This document shows, piece after piece, positions 1-8,571 of a DNA stretch of 64,000 nt (position 1 is its first letter; every line of letters starts with the position of its first letter). The DNA comes from Mycobacterium sp. IS-3022 (lineage in GTDB: Bacteria > Actinomycetota > Actinomycetes > Mycobacteriales > Mycobacteriaceae): positions 1-64,000 of the forward strand of contig NZ_LQIN01000007.1 of NCBI RefSeq assembly GCF_001500065.1, read 5' to 3'. Both the position numbers and the translations under genes were made by a program. The notes beneath the pieces are model-generated. The model had not been told where the DNA came from and made no database searches. It was given only the letters and a program-made list of their open reading frames with translations.

Positions 1-1
1 C

Positions 2-193
2 CCACCGACGACCCCACCCCCATCGACGCCTCCGCCGGAGCCGCCACCGGTGTCCGAACCCCCGCCCATCGACCCGGGTCCGGGCGACGGCGGACCGGAC
101 GGCGGTTCGACGCCCGAGAACCCCGCACCGAGCGACGAGGGAACCGGCGAAGAACCCGCGCCCGTCACACCGGACCCGATCGACGGTGCGTAG
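2..193 (+). CDS. C-terminal tail of a proline-rich protein (5' end outside window)
   Basis: Only the last 63 residues are visible, in the second forward frame, ending at a TAG at 191-193. The tail is Pro/Thr-rich at first (PPTTPPPSTPPPEPPP) and then Gly/Asp/Glu/Pro-rich, with no cysteine or aromatic residue. Such low-complexity tails are typical of the exported end of mycobacterial envelope proteins. The composition resembles the tails of the Hsp70-like membrane proteins further along this window, so a relative of those is possible, but this is inference from composition alone. The open frame without a stop and the strong bias against other frames support it being coding. Confidence 0.6.
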   Translation, partial: PPTTPPPSTPPPEPPPVSEPPPIDPGPGDGGPDGGSTPENPAPSDEGTGEEPAPVTPDPIDGA

Positions 194-270
194 TTAGGTC
201 AACCTTCGTAGCGGCGCGTCCCCGCAAGGTGCAACTATGAGCCCCGGGCTTGAGCAGGCCCTGAGCTAAA

Positions 271-286
271 GTTACCCACGGGTAAC
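271..286. promoter_or_regulatory. Palindromic operator 1 upstream of etfD
   Basis: GTTACCCACGGGTAAC has perfect 7-bp inverted arms around a 2-bp centre. A second copy lies 25 bp downstream, centre to centre. The form fits a TetR-family operator. Because the downstream gene serves fatty-acid oxidation, a fatty-acid-responsive repressor is the simplest guess; the regulator itself is not visible here. Confidence 0.6.
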
Positions 287-293
287 ATGCATT

Positions 294-313
294 AAGTTAC
301 TCTTGGGTAACTT
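294..313. promoter_or_regulatory. Palindromic operator 2 upstream of etfD
   Basis: The core GTTACTCTTGGGTAAC (296-311) repeats the arms of the site at 271-286 with one mismatch, and the symmetry extends by AA/TT on each side. It ends about 18 bp before the GTG start of etfD, where a bound repressor would block transcription or its start. Confidence 0.6.
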
Positions 314-331
314 AGAAACGGGAGGCGCGCG

Positions 332-3300
332 GTGGATACCCAGATGCTGATCAGACTCGTCGTCGGCCTCGGGCTGACGGCACTCGTGCTGGTCTTCGCC
401 GCGAAACGCGTGCTCTGGCTGACGAATCTGATCCGCTCCGGGGCGCCGACCAGCCCGGAGAACAACCGCAAAGACAACCTCTCCAGGCGGATCACGACGC
501 AGATCACGGAGGTGTTCGGGCAAACCCGGCTGCTGAAGTGGTCGATCCCCGGCATCGCACACTTCTTCACGATGTGGGGCTTCTTCATCCTCGCGTCGGT
601 CTATCTCGAGGCGTACGGCCTGATCTTCGACCACGACTTCCACATCCCGTTCATCGGCCGCTGGGACGGGCTGGGATTCCTGCAGGACTTCTTCGCCGTC
701 GCCGTGCTGGCCGGCATCATCGTCTTCGCGATCATCCGGCTGCGCACCGAGCCCAAGGAACACGGACGCGACTCGCGCTTCTACGGATCGCACACCGGCG
801 GCGCCTGGCTGATCCTGTTCATGATCTTCAACGTCATCTGGACCTACGCGCTGGTGCGTGGCGCCGCGGTGAACACCGACGCCCTGCCGTACGGCAACGG
901 CGCGTTCTTCTCGCAGTTCATGGGTTGGGTGCTGAACCCTCTGGGCCACACCGCCAACGAGTGGATCGAGACCATCGCGCTGCTGCTGCACATCGCGGTG
1001 ATGCTGGTGTTCCTGCTGATCGTGTTGCACTCCAAGCACCTGCACATCGGCCTGGCCCCCATCAACGTCACGTTCAAGCGCCTGCCCGACGGCCTGGGTC
1101 CGCTGCTCCCCGTGGAGTATGACGGCAAGCAGATCGACTTCGAGGATCCGCCGGAGGATGCCGTGCTGGGCCGCGGCAAGATCGAGGACTTCACGTGGAA
1201 GGCCTACCTCGACATGACCACGTGTACCGAGTGCGGCCGCTGCCAGTCGCAGTGCCCGGCGTGGAACACCGGTAAGCCGCTGTCACCCAAGCTCGTGATC
1301 ATGAACCTGCGCGACCACCTGTTCGCCAAGGCGCCGTACGTCCTCGGCGACAAGGAGTCCCCGCTCGAGAACACCCCCGAGGGCGGTCTCGGTGAGGAAG
1401 TGCGCGGCGAGAAGCACTCCGAGGAGCATTCGCACGACCACGTTCCCGAGTCCGGCTTCGAGCGGATCCTGGGTTCAGGCCCCGAGCAAGCCACCCGGCC
1501 GCTGGTCGGCACCGAGGAACAGGGCGGGGTCATCGATCCCGACGTGCTGTGGTCCTGCACGACGTGTGGTGCCTGCGTCGAGCAGTGCCCGGTCGACATC
1601 GAGCACATCGACCACATCGTCGACATGCGGCGCTACCAGGTGATGATGGAGTCGGAGTTCCCCGGGGAACTCGGCGTGCTGTTCAAGAACCTGGAGACCA
1701 AGGGCAACCCGTGGGGTCAGAACGCCAAGGACCGCACGAACTGGATCGACGAGGTCGACTTCGACGTGCCGGTGTACGGCAAGGACGTCGAGTCGTTCGA
1801 CGGCTACGAATACCTGTTCTGGGTGGGGTGTGCCGGCGCATATGAGGACCGCGCGAAGAAGACCACCAAGGCCGTCGCCGAGCTGCTCGCCGCCGCGGGC
1901 GTGAAGTACCTGGTGCTCGGCGAGGGGGAAACCTGCAACGGCGACTCGGCCCGCCGCTCGGGCAACGAGTTCCTGTTCCAGCAGCTCGCCGCGCAGAACG
2001 TCGAGACGCTCAACGATCTCTTCGAGGGCGTCGAGCGGGTGGACCGCAAAATCGTGGTCACCTGCCCGCACTGCTTCAACACGCTCGGACGCGAATACCC
2101 GCAGCTCGGCGGCAACTTCACCGTGCTGCATCACACGCAACTGTTGAACCGGCTGGTCCGCGACAAGAAGCTGATTCCGGTCACCCCTGCCGACGGCGGG
2201 ATGGACATCACCTATCACGACCCGTGCTACCTGGGCCGGCACAACAAGGAGTACTCGGCGCCGCGTGAGCTGATCGGCGCGTCGGGGGCGAAGCTGACCG
2301 AGATGCCCCGGCACGCCGACCGCGGCCTGTGCTGCGGTGCGGGCGGCGCGCGGATGTGGATGGAAGAGCACATCGGCAAGCGCGTCAACGTGGAACGCAC
2401 CGAAGAGGCCATGGACACCGCCTCGACGATCGCGACCGGCTGCCCGTTCTGCCGCGTGATGATCACCGACGGTGTCGACGACGTCGCCGCCGCCCGCAAC
2501 GTGGAGAAGGCCGAGGTCCTCGACGTCGCTCAGCTGCTGCTGGGCTCCCTCGACAAGACCGCCATCACGCTGCCCGAGAAGGGCACCGCGGCCAAGGAGG
2601 CCGAGGAACGCGCCGCCGAGTTGGCCGCGCGGGCGCCGGCGGTCGAGGAGGCTGAAAAAGTCGAAGAGGCGCCGCAGCCCAAGGCCGAAGCGGCAACGGC
2701 GACCGCAACCAAACCCGTGACCGGTCTCGGTATCGCGGGCGGCGCCAAGCGGCCCGGGGCGAAGAAGGCCGCCCCCGCCGAGGAAAAGCCGGCCGCTGAC
2801 GACAAGCCCGCTGCCGCAGCGGCACCCGCGAAGGGACTCGGTATCGCGGCCGGGGCCAAGCGCCCCGGCGCCAAGAAGGCCGCACCGGCCGCTGCGGCCG
2901 CTCAGACACCAGCCGCTGAGGCACCCGAGACAACGGCCAAGCCGGAGCCCGAGGTGAAGGGCCTAGGGATCGCGGCGGGCGCCAAGAGGCCGGGCGCCAA
3001 GAAGGCCGCCAAGACCCCCAACGCGGGCGAAGCGACCGTCACCCAGCCGCCGAACGTCGACCCGGACAAGGCGGTGCCGGGCGCCAAGACCGATACCGCG
3101 GACTCGGACCGAGGCTTGGACGGCAAGCCCGAGCCCGAGGTCAAGGGCCTGGGCATCGCGCCGGGTGCCCGCCGGCCGGGCGCCAAGAAGGCAACCCCGG
3201 CAGCGCAGCCCGCCACTGCACCGAAACCCGCTGCGGCACAAGATGAATCGGCGACTGACGGCGAAACCGGCGCTGCCGCTGAGCCTTCCGACGCCGACAA

Positions 3301-3376
3301 TGGAGACACGCCGGCGCCGCCACCGGTTAAGGGTCTCGGAATCGCCAAGGGCGCCCGCCCGCCGGGCAAGCGCTGA
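332..3376 (+). CDS. etfD: EtfD, membrane Fe-S oxidoreductase (heterodisulfide reductase-like)
   Basis: A 1014-residue protein matching the Rv0338c/EtfD family. In M. tuberculosis EtfD takes electrons from EtfBA, reduced by acyl-CoA dehydrogenases, and passes them to the respiratory chain. The N-terminal third has several membrane helices of the nitrate-reductase gamma/HdrE type. Two ferredoxin motifs follow, CTECGRCQSQCP from residue 298 and CTTCGACVEQCP from about 409. Two CCG domains come next, the second with CCGAGGARMWMEE. From about residue 780 the tail is Ala/Lys/Pro-rich and carries five copies of GLGIAxGAxRPGAKK (near 798, 835, 877, 939 and 1001). The GTG start is preceded by GGAGG at 321-325. 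Two operators lie just upstream, and aspC follows in the same direction after 46 bp. Confidence 0.93.
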   Translation: MDTQMLIRLVVGLGLTALVLVFAAKRVLWLTNLIRSGAPTSPENNRKDNLSRRITTQITEVFGQTRLLKWSIPGIAHFFTMWGFFILASVYLEAYGLIFDHDFHIPFIGRWDGLGFLQDFFAVAVLAGIIVFAIIRLRTEPKEHGRDSRFYGSHTGGAWLILFMIFNVIWTYALVRGAAVNTDALPYGNGAFFSQFMGWVLNPLGHTANEWIETIALLLHIAVMLVFLLIVLHSKHLHIGLAPINVTFKRLPDGLGPLLPVEYDGKQIDFEDPPEDAVLGRGKIEDFTWKAYLDMTTCTECGRCQSQCPAWNTGKPLSPKLVIMNLRDHLFAKAPYVLGDKESPLENTPEGGLGEEVRGEKHSEEHSHDHVPESGFERILGSGPEQATRPLVGTEEQGGVIDPDVLWSCTTCGACVEQCPVDIEHIDHIVDMRRYQVMMESEFPGELGVLFKNLETKGNPWGQNAKDRTNWIDEVDFDVPVYGKDVESFDGYEYLFWVGCAGAYEDRAKKTTKAVAELLAAAGVKYLVLGEGETCNGDSARRSGNEFLFQQLAAQNVETLNDLFEGVERVDRKIVVTCPHCFNTLGREYPQLGGNFTVLHHTQLLNRLVRDKKLIPVTPADGGMDITYHDPCYLGRHNKEYSAPRELIGASGAKLTEMPRHADRGLCCGAGGARMWMEEHIGKRVNVERTEEAMDTASTIATGCPFCRVMITDGVDDVAAARNVEKAEVLDVAQLLLGSLDKTAITLPEKGTAAKEAEERAAELAARAPAVEEAEKVEEAPQPKAEAATATATKPVTGLGIAGGAKRPGAKKAAPAEEKPAADDKPAAAAAPAKGLGIAAGAKRPGAKKAAPAAAAAQTPAAEAPETTAKPEPEVKGLGIAAGAKRPGAKKAAKTPNAGEATVTQPPNVDPDKAVPGAKTDTADSDRGLDGKPEPEVKGLGIAPGARRPGAKKATPAAQPATAPKPAAAQDESATDGETGAAAEPSDADNGDTPAPPPVKGLGIAKGARPPGKR

Positions 3377-3422
3377 CCCATTTGAGCAGCTTTTTCGTTA
3401 ATCGCTGGACAGCAGTGAGACT

Positions 3423-4697
3423 ATGGAGGGCGTGACCACGCACCAGGTGCCGATCCATGCCACGGGGCACAGCCCGCGGCAGCGCACGTTCACGCAGTCT
3501 TCCAAGCTGCAGGACGTGCTCTACGAGATCCGCGGTCCGGTGCACGAGCACGCTTCGCGCCTCGAGGCGGAGGGCCACCGCATCCTCAAGCTCAACATCG
3601 GCAATCCGGCGCCATTCGGCTTCGAGGCGCCAGACGTGATCATGCGCGACATCATCCAGGCGCTGCCGTATGCGCAGGGGTACTCCGACTCCAAGGGCAT
3701 CATGCCGGCCCGGCGCGCGGTGTTCACCCGCTACGAACTCGTGGAGGGGTTCCCGAAATTCGACGTCGACGACGTCTATCTCGGCAACGGCGCTTCGGAG
3801 CTGATCCAGATGACGCTGCAGGCGCTCCTGGACAACGGAGACCAGGTGTTGATCCCGGCGCCGGACTACCCGCTGTGGACCGCGTGCACCTCGTTGGCCG
3901 GTGGCACCCCCGTGCACTATCTGTGCGACGAGACGCAGGGCTGGATGCCCGACATCGCCGATCTGGAATCCAAGATCACCGACCGCACGAAGGCGATCGT
4001 CGTGATCAATCCGAACAACCCGACCGGCGCGGTATACCGCCGCGAAACCCTCGAGCAGATCGCTGAATTGGCGCGTGAGCACCAACTGTTGCTGCTGGCC
4101 GACGAGATCTACGACAAGATCCTCTACGACGACGCCGAGCACATCGCGATGGCGTCGGTGGCCCCCGATGTGCTGACCCTGACCTTCAACGGGCTGTCGA
4201 AGGCCTACCGGGTGGCCGGCTATCGGTCCGGATGGCTGGTGATCACCGGGCCGAAGGAGAACGCCGGCAGCTTCATCGAGGGCATCAGCTTGCTCGCGAA
4301 CATGCGTCTGTGCCCGAATGTTCCTGCGCAGCACGCGATTCAGGTCGCCCTCGGCGGACATCAGAGCATCGAGGACCTGGTGTTGCCGGGCGGCCGGCTG
4401 CGCGAGCAGCGCGATGTGGCATGGCAGATGCTCAACGAGATTCCCGGCGTGTCGTGCGTGAAACCCCAAGGCGCGCTTTACGCCTTCCCGCGCCTGGACC
4501 CCGAGGTCTACGACATCGTCGACGACGAGCAGCTGGTTCTGGATCTGCTGCTGCAGGAGAAGATCCTCGTCACACAGGGCACCGGTTTCAATTGGCCGAC
4601 ACCGGATCACCTGCGCATCGTGACGCTGCCGTGGGCTCGCGATCTGGCCAACGCCATCGAGCGGCTGGGTAACTTCCTCGTCAGCTACCGGCAGTAG
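3423..4697 (+). CDS. aspC: PLP-dependent aminotransferase (AspC/alanine aminotransferase type)
   Basis: A 424-residue fold-type I aminotransferase matching Rv0337c (annotated aspC; the sequence type also resembles E. coli alanine aminotransferase AlaA). It would transfer an amino group between an amino acid and a 2-oxo acid in the cytoplasm. The PLP-binding lysine is K260 in NGLSKAYRVAGYRSGW. The cofactor-binding NPNNPTGAVY and the DEIYDKILYDD motif lie before it. Length is normal. ATG at 3423 or GTG at 3432 could be the start. It follows etfD closely in the same direction, as in M. tuberculosis, so co-transcription is likely. The exact substrate cannot be read from sequence. Confidence 0.9.
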   Translation: MEGVTTHQVPIHATGHSPRQRTFTQSSKLQDVLYEIRGPVHEHASRLEAEGHRILKLNIGNPAPFGFEAPDVIMRDIIQALPYAQGYSDSKGIMPARRAVFTRYELVEGFPKFDVDDVYLGNGASELIQMTLQALLDNGDQVLIPAPDYPLWTACTSLAGGTPVHYLCDETQGWMPDIADLESKITDRTKAIVVINPNNPTGAVYRRETLEQIAELAREHQLLLLADEIYDKILYDDAEHIAMASVAPDVLTLTFNGLSKAYRVAGYRSGWLVITGPKENAGSFIEGISLLANMRLCPNVPAQHAIQVALGGHQSIEDLVLPGGRLREQRDVAWQMLNEIPGVSCVKPQGALYAFPRLDPEVYDIVDDEQLVLDLLLQEKILVTQGTGFNWPTPDHLRIVTLPWARDLANAIERLGNFLVSYRQ

Positions 4698-4720
4698 CGG
4701 CCTTCTCTACGCTGTAATCC

Positions 4721-5983
4721 GTGACGCACTCGCACGGACACTCGCATTCCCTGCAGGGTCCAGCGCCGCTGGGACCGATGGCCGCGAAGATCGTCGTCGG
4801 CCTGTTGATCGCGATCGGGTTGGCCGTCCTGGTCGGTGCCACCTGGCTGTGGCCGAGCCAGCAGAAGACCGACATCCCGCTGCCGTTCCAGAACGCCGAG
4901 GGCGGCGCGGTCACCACCGAGGCCGGCCACGTGGTGTCCAGCAGCGCAGCCGTATGCGGTGGGCCGTCCGTGGGAGCGGTGCTGACGACGGAACCGGCAC
5001 CGGCCGAGGGCGACAAGGCCAACTGCGTGCACTCGCTCATCGCGATCGACTCCGGCCCGAACCAGGGCGCCCACACGCTGCTGCAGTTCAGCGGCGGGCC
5101 GGGGCAACCCCAACTCGCGGTCGGTGACCGAATCCGGATCACCCGCCAGGTCGACCCGACCGGCACAACGACCTACTCCTTCTACGACTACGAACGTGCG
5201 TGGCCGTTGACCGGGCTGGCCGCTGCGTTCGCGGTTGTGGTTGTCGCGGTCGCCGGATGGCGCGGGTTGCGGGCGCTCGTCGGCATTCTCGTCGCATTCG
5301 CGGTACTCGTCGTGTTCATGCTGCCGGCCCTACGGGACGGAGCCGCCGCCATTCCCGTCGCGTTGGTGGCATCGGCGCTGATCCTCTACGCGGTGATCTA
5401 TCTTGCACACGGCGTGAGCCTGCGCACCAGCGCGGCGCTGCTCGGCACGCTGACATCCCTGCTACTCGCAGCGGTATTATCCCGGGCCGCAATAGAGTTG
5501 ACGCACCTCACCGGCCTGTCCGAGGAGGAGAACAACGCCGTCGCCACCTACCTCGGCAACGTGTCGATCACCGGGCTGCTGCTGGCCGGGTTCATCATCG
5601 GGTCACTGGGCGTACTCAACGACGTCACGGTCACGCAGGCGTCCACCGTGTTCGAGCTGGCCGAACTCGAGGGGGCCACGCGGCGGGCGATCTTCGTGGG
5701 TGCCATGCGGGTGGGCCGCGACCACATCGCGAGCACGGTCTACACCCTGGTGCTGGCCTATGCGGGCAGCGCGCTGCCGCTGCTGCTGTTGTTCAGCGTC
5801 GCCAACCGGGCCCTCGGCGACGTGCTCACCAGCGAGAGTGTGGCCATCGAGATCGCCCGCTCGGCAGTCGGCGGCATCGCGCTGGCCATGTCGGTTCCGC
5901 TGACGACGGGCATCGCCGCGGTGCTGGCGACGCCTACCGGCCGACGATCGGCACCTGTGTCGCCTCACAATGCGCCAGACTGA
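4721..5983 (+). CDS. YibE/F family integral membrane protein
   Basis: A 420-residue membrane protein. It starts with a His-rich stretch (THSHGHSHS), then one helix (about 20-45), an exported domain of about 110 residues with two cysteines, and then about seven hydrophobic helices with the conserved core ending in LGVLNDVTVTQASTVFELA. That core is typical of the YibE/F family, whose function is unknown (transport has been suggested). The GTG start has little leader. The last 16 codons, after a 28-bp sequence found again at 8544-8571, may be secondarily acquired, because the repeat covers the final helix (GIAAVLATP). The stop overlaps the possible start of the next gene. Confidence 0.85.
   Translation: MTHSHGHSHSLQGPAPLGPMAAKIVVGLLIAIGLAVLVGATWLWPSQQKTDIPLPFQNAEGGAVTTEAGHVVSSSAAVCGGPSVGAVLTTEPAPAEGDKANCVHSLIAIDSGPNQGAHTLLQFSGGPGQPQLAVGDRIRITRQVDPTGTTTYSFYDYERAWPLTGLAAAFAVVVVAVAGWRGLRALVGILVAFAVLVVFMLPALRDGAAAIPVALVASALILYAVIYLAHGVSLRTSAALLGTLTSLLLAAVLSRAAIELTHLTGLSEEENNAVATYLGNVSITGLLLAGFIIGSLGVLNDVTVTQASTVFELAELEGATRRAIFVGAMRVGRDHIASTVYTLVLAYAGSALPLLLLFSVANRALGDVLTSESVAIEIARSAVGGIALAMSVPLTTGIAAVLATPTGRRSAPVSPHNAPD
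5909..5936. repeat. 28-bp direct repeat, copy 1 (inside yibE-like 3' end)
   Basis: Exactly identical to 8544-8571. It encodes the last conserved residues of the YibE/F protein (GIAAVLATP). The two copies bracket the LuxR regulator and methyltransferase genes, as expected for a block inserted with duplication of the join. Confidence 0.85.
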
Positions 5984-7613
5984 GATGATGGCGGCCACCG
6001 ACAGGGCGCAGGACGCTTTTGAGCACCGGGCGTGGCCCGAGGTCTACGACACCCTGATCCAGGCCAGCGCGCAGCGCGATCTCGATGCGAACGATCTCGA
6101 ACGCCTCGCGATTGCCACCTACCTGCTGGGAAGGGACGAGGAAAGCACTCGAGCCTGGGAACAGGCCTACTCCGCACACTTGGCGCGCGACGACCCCGGC
6201 CGCGCCGCAGAGTGCGGGTTCTGGTTGGCGCTCACACAGCTGCTTGCAGGCAACGGCGCACGCGGCGGCGGATGGCTCGCGCGGGTAGGCCGGCTCGTGG
6301 AGGACGGCAAGCTGGACTGCGCCGCTCGCGGTTACCTACTCGTATCCGCGGGCCTTCAGTTGTGGACGAGTGGGGACTCGGCCGAATCGTTTGCGATGTT
6401 CGCCGAGGCCGGCAGGATCGCGGCACGATTCGCCGACCCGGACCTGGCGGCCCTCGCTCGGTTGGGGCAAGGTCAGGCGTCGGTCACCGGCGGTGAGACG
6501 GCTCGGGGTGTGGCGCTGCTCGACGAAGCGATGGTGAGCGTCACCGCGGGCGAAGTGTCGCCCATCCCGGCCGGCATCGTCTACTGCGCCGTCATCGAGA
6601 CGTGCATGGGCGCGTTCGACCTGCGGCGAGCAACCGAGTGGACCCTGGCGTTGAGCGAATGGTGTGACGCCCAGCCTGGCCTCGTCCCCTACCGCGGCCA
6701 ATGCCTCGTGCATCGCGCGCAAATCTTGCAGATCCACGGCGAGTGGTCCAAGGCGACGACCGCAGCCCGTCAGGCCTGCGCACACCTGTCACACCCGACG
6801 CCACACCCTACTTTCGGGCTGGCCGCCTACCAGCAAGCGGAGCTGCACCGGCTGCGCGGGGAGTTCGACGACGCCGAGGCCGCATACCGGCAGGCCCACC
6901 AATCTGGACGAGAGCCGTTGCCCGGCTTGGCCTTACTCCGAATGGCCGAGGGAAAACTCGACGCAGCGACGACCGCCATCCGCCGCGCGGTCGACGAAAT
7001 CTCAGATCCCTTCGGCCGGCCGGCCGCATTGGCGGCTCACGTTGAGATCATGCTCACGAGCGGCGACGTCGCGGCAGCGCGGACGAGCGCCGACGAACTG
7101 TCCGGGCTCGCGGAAACCATCGACGCTCCGTTCCTGCGCGCGGTCGCCGCTCACGCCGACGGGTCGACGCTGCTGGCCGAGGGCGACGCCGCCGGGGCGC
7201 TTGCCGCGTTGCACCGCGCATCGGCCTGGTGGCGGGACCTGGCAATGCCTTACGAAGCCGCTCGAACTCGGGTCCAGTGCGGGCTGGCGTGCCGGGCGCT
7301 TGGCGACTTCGACTCCGCAGCAATGGAATTCGACGCTGCACGTGACGGCTTTGACCGGCTCGGCGCCAAGCCAGACGCGAAACGCTTGGCCGAACTCGTC
7401 GGGAGTCCGCAGGCGCCGAAGGGCATGCTGACCGCACGCGAATGCGAGGTGTTACGGCTTGTCGCCGCCGGCAAGACCAACCGAGAGATCGGTGCGAGCC
7501 TCGTGCTCAGCGAGCACACCGTAGCGCGCCATCTGCAGAACATCTTCACGAAGCTCGGCTTGTCGTCCCGGTCGGCGGCCACCGCCTACGCCTACGAGCA
7601 ACACCTCGTCTGA
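5970..7613 (+). CDS. LuxR-family regulator with TPR-like helical repeats
   Basis: A protein of up to 547 residues, with starts possible at 5970, 5985 or 5988. Most of it is Ala-rich helical repeat of TPR type (about 20-460). The C-terminus is a clear LuxR/NarL helix-turn-helix of about 60 residues, from LTAREcEVLRLVAAGKTNRE through SEHTVARHLQNIF to KLGLSSR. It should therefore bind DNA as a dimer and sense a ligand or partner through the repeats. No P-loop of the LAL/MalT class is visible. It lies inside the block bracketed by the 28-bp repeat with the methyltransferase gene after it, which it may control. Codon choice looks less GC-strict than in the neighbours, which hints at transfer. Confidence 0.85.
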   Translation: MRQTEMMAATDRAQDAFEHRAWPEVYDTLIQASAQRDLDANDLERLAIATYLLGRDEESTRAWEQAYSAHLARDDPGRAAECGFWLALTQLLAGNGARGGGWLARVGRLVEDGKLDCAARGYLLVSAGLQLWTSGDSAESFAMFAEAGRIAARFADPDLAALARLGQGQASVTGGETARGVALLDEAMVSVTAGEVSPIPAGIVYCAVIETCMGAFDLRRATEWTLALSEWCDAQPGLVPYRGQCLVHRAQILQIHGEWSKATTAARQACAHLSHPTPHPTFGLAAYQQAELHRLRGEFDDAEAAYRQAHQSGREPLPGLALLRMAEGKLDAATTAIRRAVDEISDPFGRPAALAAHVEIMLTSGDVAAARTSADELSGLAETIDAPFLRAVAAHADGSTLLAEGDAAGALAALHRASAWWRDLAMPYEAARTRVQCGLACRALGDFDSAAMEFDAARDGFDRLGAKPDAKRLAELVGSPQAPKGMLTARECEVLRLVAAGKTNREIGASLVLSEHTVARHLQNIFTKLGLSSRSAATAYAYEQHLV

Positions 7614-7705
7614 GGGGCGAGTGGTCAGAACTGACCACGGGCATCGCAGCGAAATGGTCGATTCGGTCGACGCGGCGAGAGCGTTGCCGTTCATACCGTC
7701 TCACC

Positions 7706-8515
7706 ATGTCTCAACAAGTTGATTACCGTGACCTCCGGCGAACCGAAGCCGAGTGTTACGCGACCAATTTCGTCCCGCTCATTCCCGCGCCGTTGGCCGA
7801 CGATCTCATCGAGGCGGCCGCACCCGAGTCGGGTGAATATGTCGTCGACATCGCGTGCGGAACCGGCGTCGTCACCCGTCTGGCCGCCGAGCGGGTAGGA
7901 CCCACCGGGAAAGTCGTCGGAGTGGATCTCACCCCTGAAATGCTGGAGGTTGCCCGCGCAAGCGCCCCGCCGTCCGGTGCCGTAATTGAATGGCGGCAGG
8001 GAAGCGCCGAAGCTCTCCCGCTTGCCGATGAGTCCTACGACTTGGCGTTGTGTCAGCTCGGGCTGATGTTCTTTCCCGACCGAGCAGCGGCAGTGAGCCA
8101 GATGTGGCGGGTGCTGTCGCCGGGTGGCCGCGTCGCCGTCAACGTGCCGGGAGCGATGCCCCGACTGTTCGAGATCATGGCCGATGCTCTTGGCCGCCAC
8201 ATCAATCCTGATCTTCCCGGTTTCCTACGGGCGGTCTTCTCAGTGAGCGAAACTGAACTTCGCCGGCTGTTGGACGGCGCTCACTTCCAAGACGTGACCG
8301 TCAAAACCATGACGAAGACGTTGCGACTTCCGCCACCGGCCGAATTCCTTTGGCAATACCTCGAAGTCACACCTATAGCGGGCCTCGTCTTAGGGACAGA
8401 TGACAGCCACCGACGAAGACTCGAAGACGACGTCGTCGCGCGCTGGCAAGACTTCGTCCACGACAACGAACTGGTTCTCGAGCTGTCAGTCGCTATAGCC
8501 ACGGCCCGAAAGTAG
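7706..8515 (+). CDS. SAM-dependent class I methyltransferase (UbiE-like)
   Basis: A 269-residue protein with motif I VVDIACGTGVV near residue 48, an acidic end of strand 2 (VVGVDLTPEML), motif II in YDLALCQLGLMFF and motif III in VLSPGGRVAVNV. These give a Rossmann methyltransferase of the UbiE/COQ5-like group with a soluble cytoplasmic location. The ATG at 7706 is chosen because homology begins right after it and the upstream 260 nt overlap the LuxR gene in another frame. A CATACC-like -10 element shortly before the ATG could give a leaderless transcript. The substrate is unknown. It is the second gene of the repeat-bracketed block. Confidence 0.85.
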   Translation: MSQQVDYRDLRRTEAECYATNFVPLIPAPLADDLIEAAAPESGEYVVDIACGTGVVTRLAAERVGPTGKVVGVDLTPEMLEVARASAPPSGAVIEWRQGSAEALPLADESYDLALCQLGLMFFPDRAAAVSQMWRVLSPGGRVAVNVPGAMPRLFEIMADALGRHINPDLPGFLRAVFSVSETELRRLLDGAHFQDVTVKTMTKTLRLPPPAEFLWQYLEVTPIAGLVLGTDDSHRRRLEDDVVARWQDFVHDNELVLELSVAIATARK

Positions 8516-8539
8516 CTGGCATGACATTGCTATAGCGAC
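8489..8539. repeat. 11-bp inverted repeat around the methyltransferase stop codon
   Basis: GTCGCTATAGC (8489-8499) is repeated in perfect inversion as GCTATAGCGAC (8529-8539), separated by 29 nt that include the stop codon. It could be a transcription terminator without a U-tract or the relic end of a mobile element. It lies immediately before the second copy of the 28-bp direct repeat. Confidence 0.6.
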
Positions 8540-8543
8540 CTTT

Positions 8544-8571
8544 GGCATCGCCGCGGTGCTGGCGACGCCTA
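8544..8571. repeat. 28-bp direct repeat, copy 2
   Basis: Identical to 5909-5936, where the same bases code for the end of the YibE/F protein. Here the repeat is non-coding on the plus strand, and its last three bases form the stop codon of the minus-strand DinB-like gene. Confidence 0.85.

Noticed and set aside
272..1045. Minus-strand open frame opposite the etfD membrane domain
   Set aside because: Composition is Gln/Asp/Arg-rich shadow sequence, and the other strand codes clearly for EtfD.
2701..3373. CRISPR-like or DNA-level repeat in the etfD 3' end
   Set aside because: The repeat is at the protein level with varied codons and unequal spacing, not a CRISPR array; no array was seen anywhere in the window.
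7442..7705. Longer start for the methyltransferase
   Set aside because: The added part overlaps the LuxR HTH coding region in another frame and is Arg-rich without homology; ATG 7706 fits the fold.
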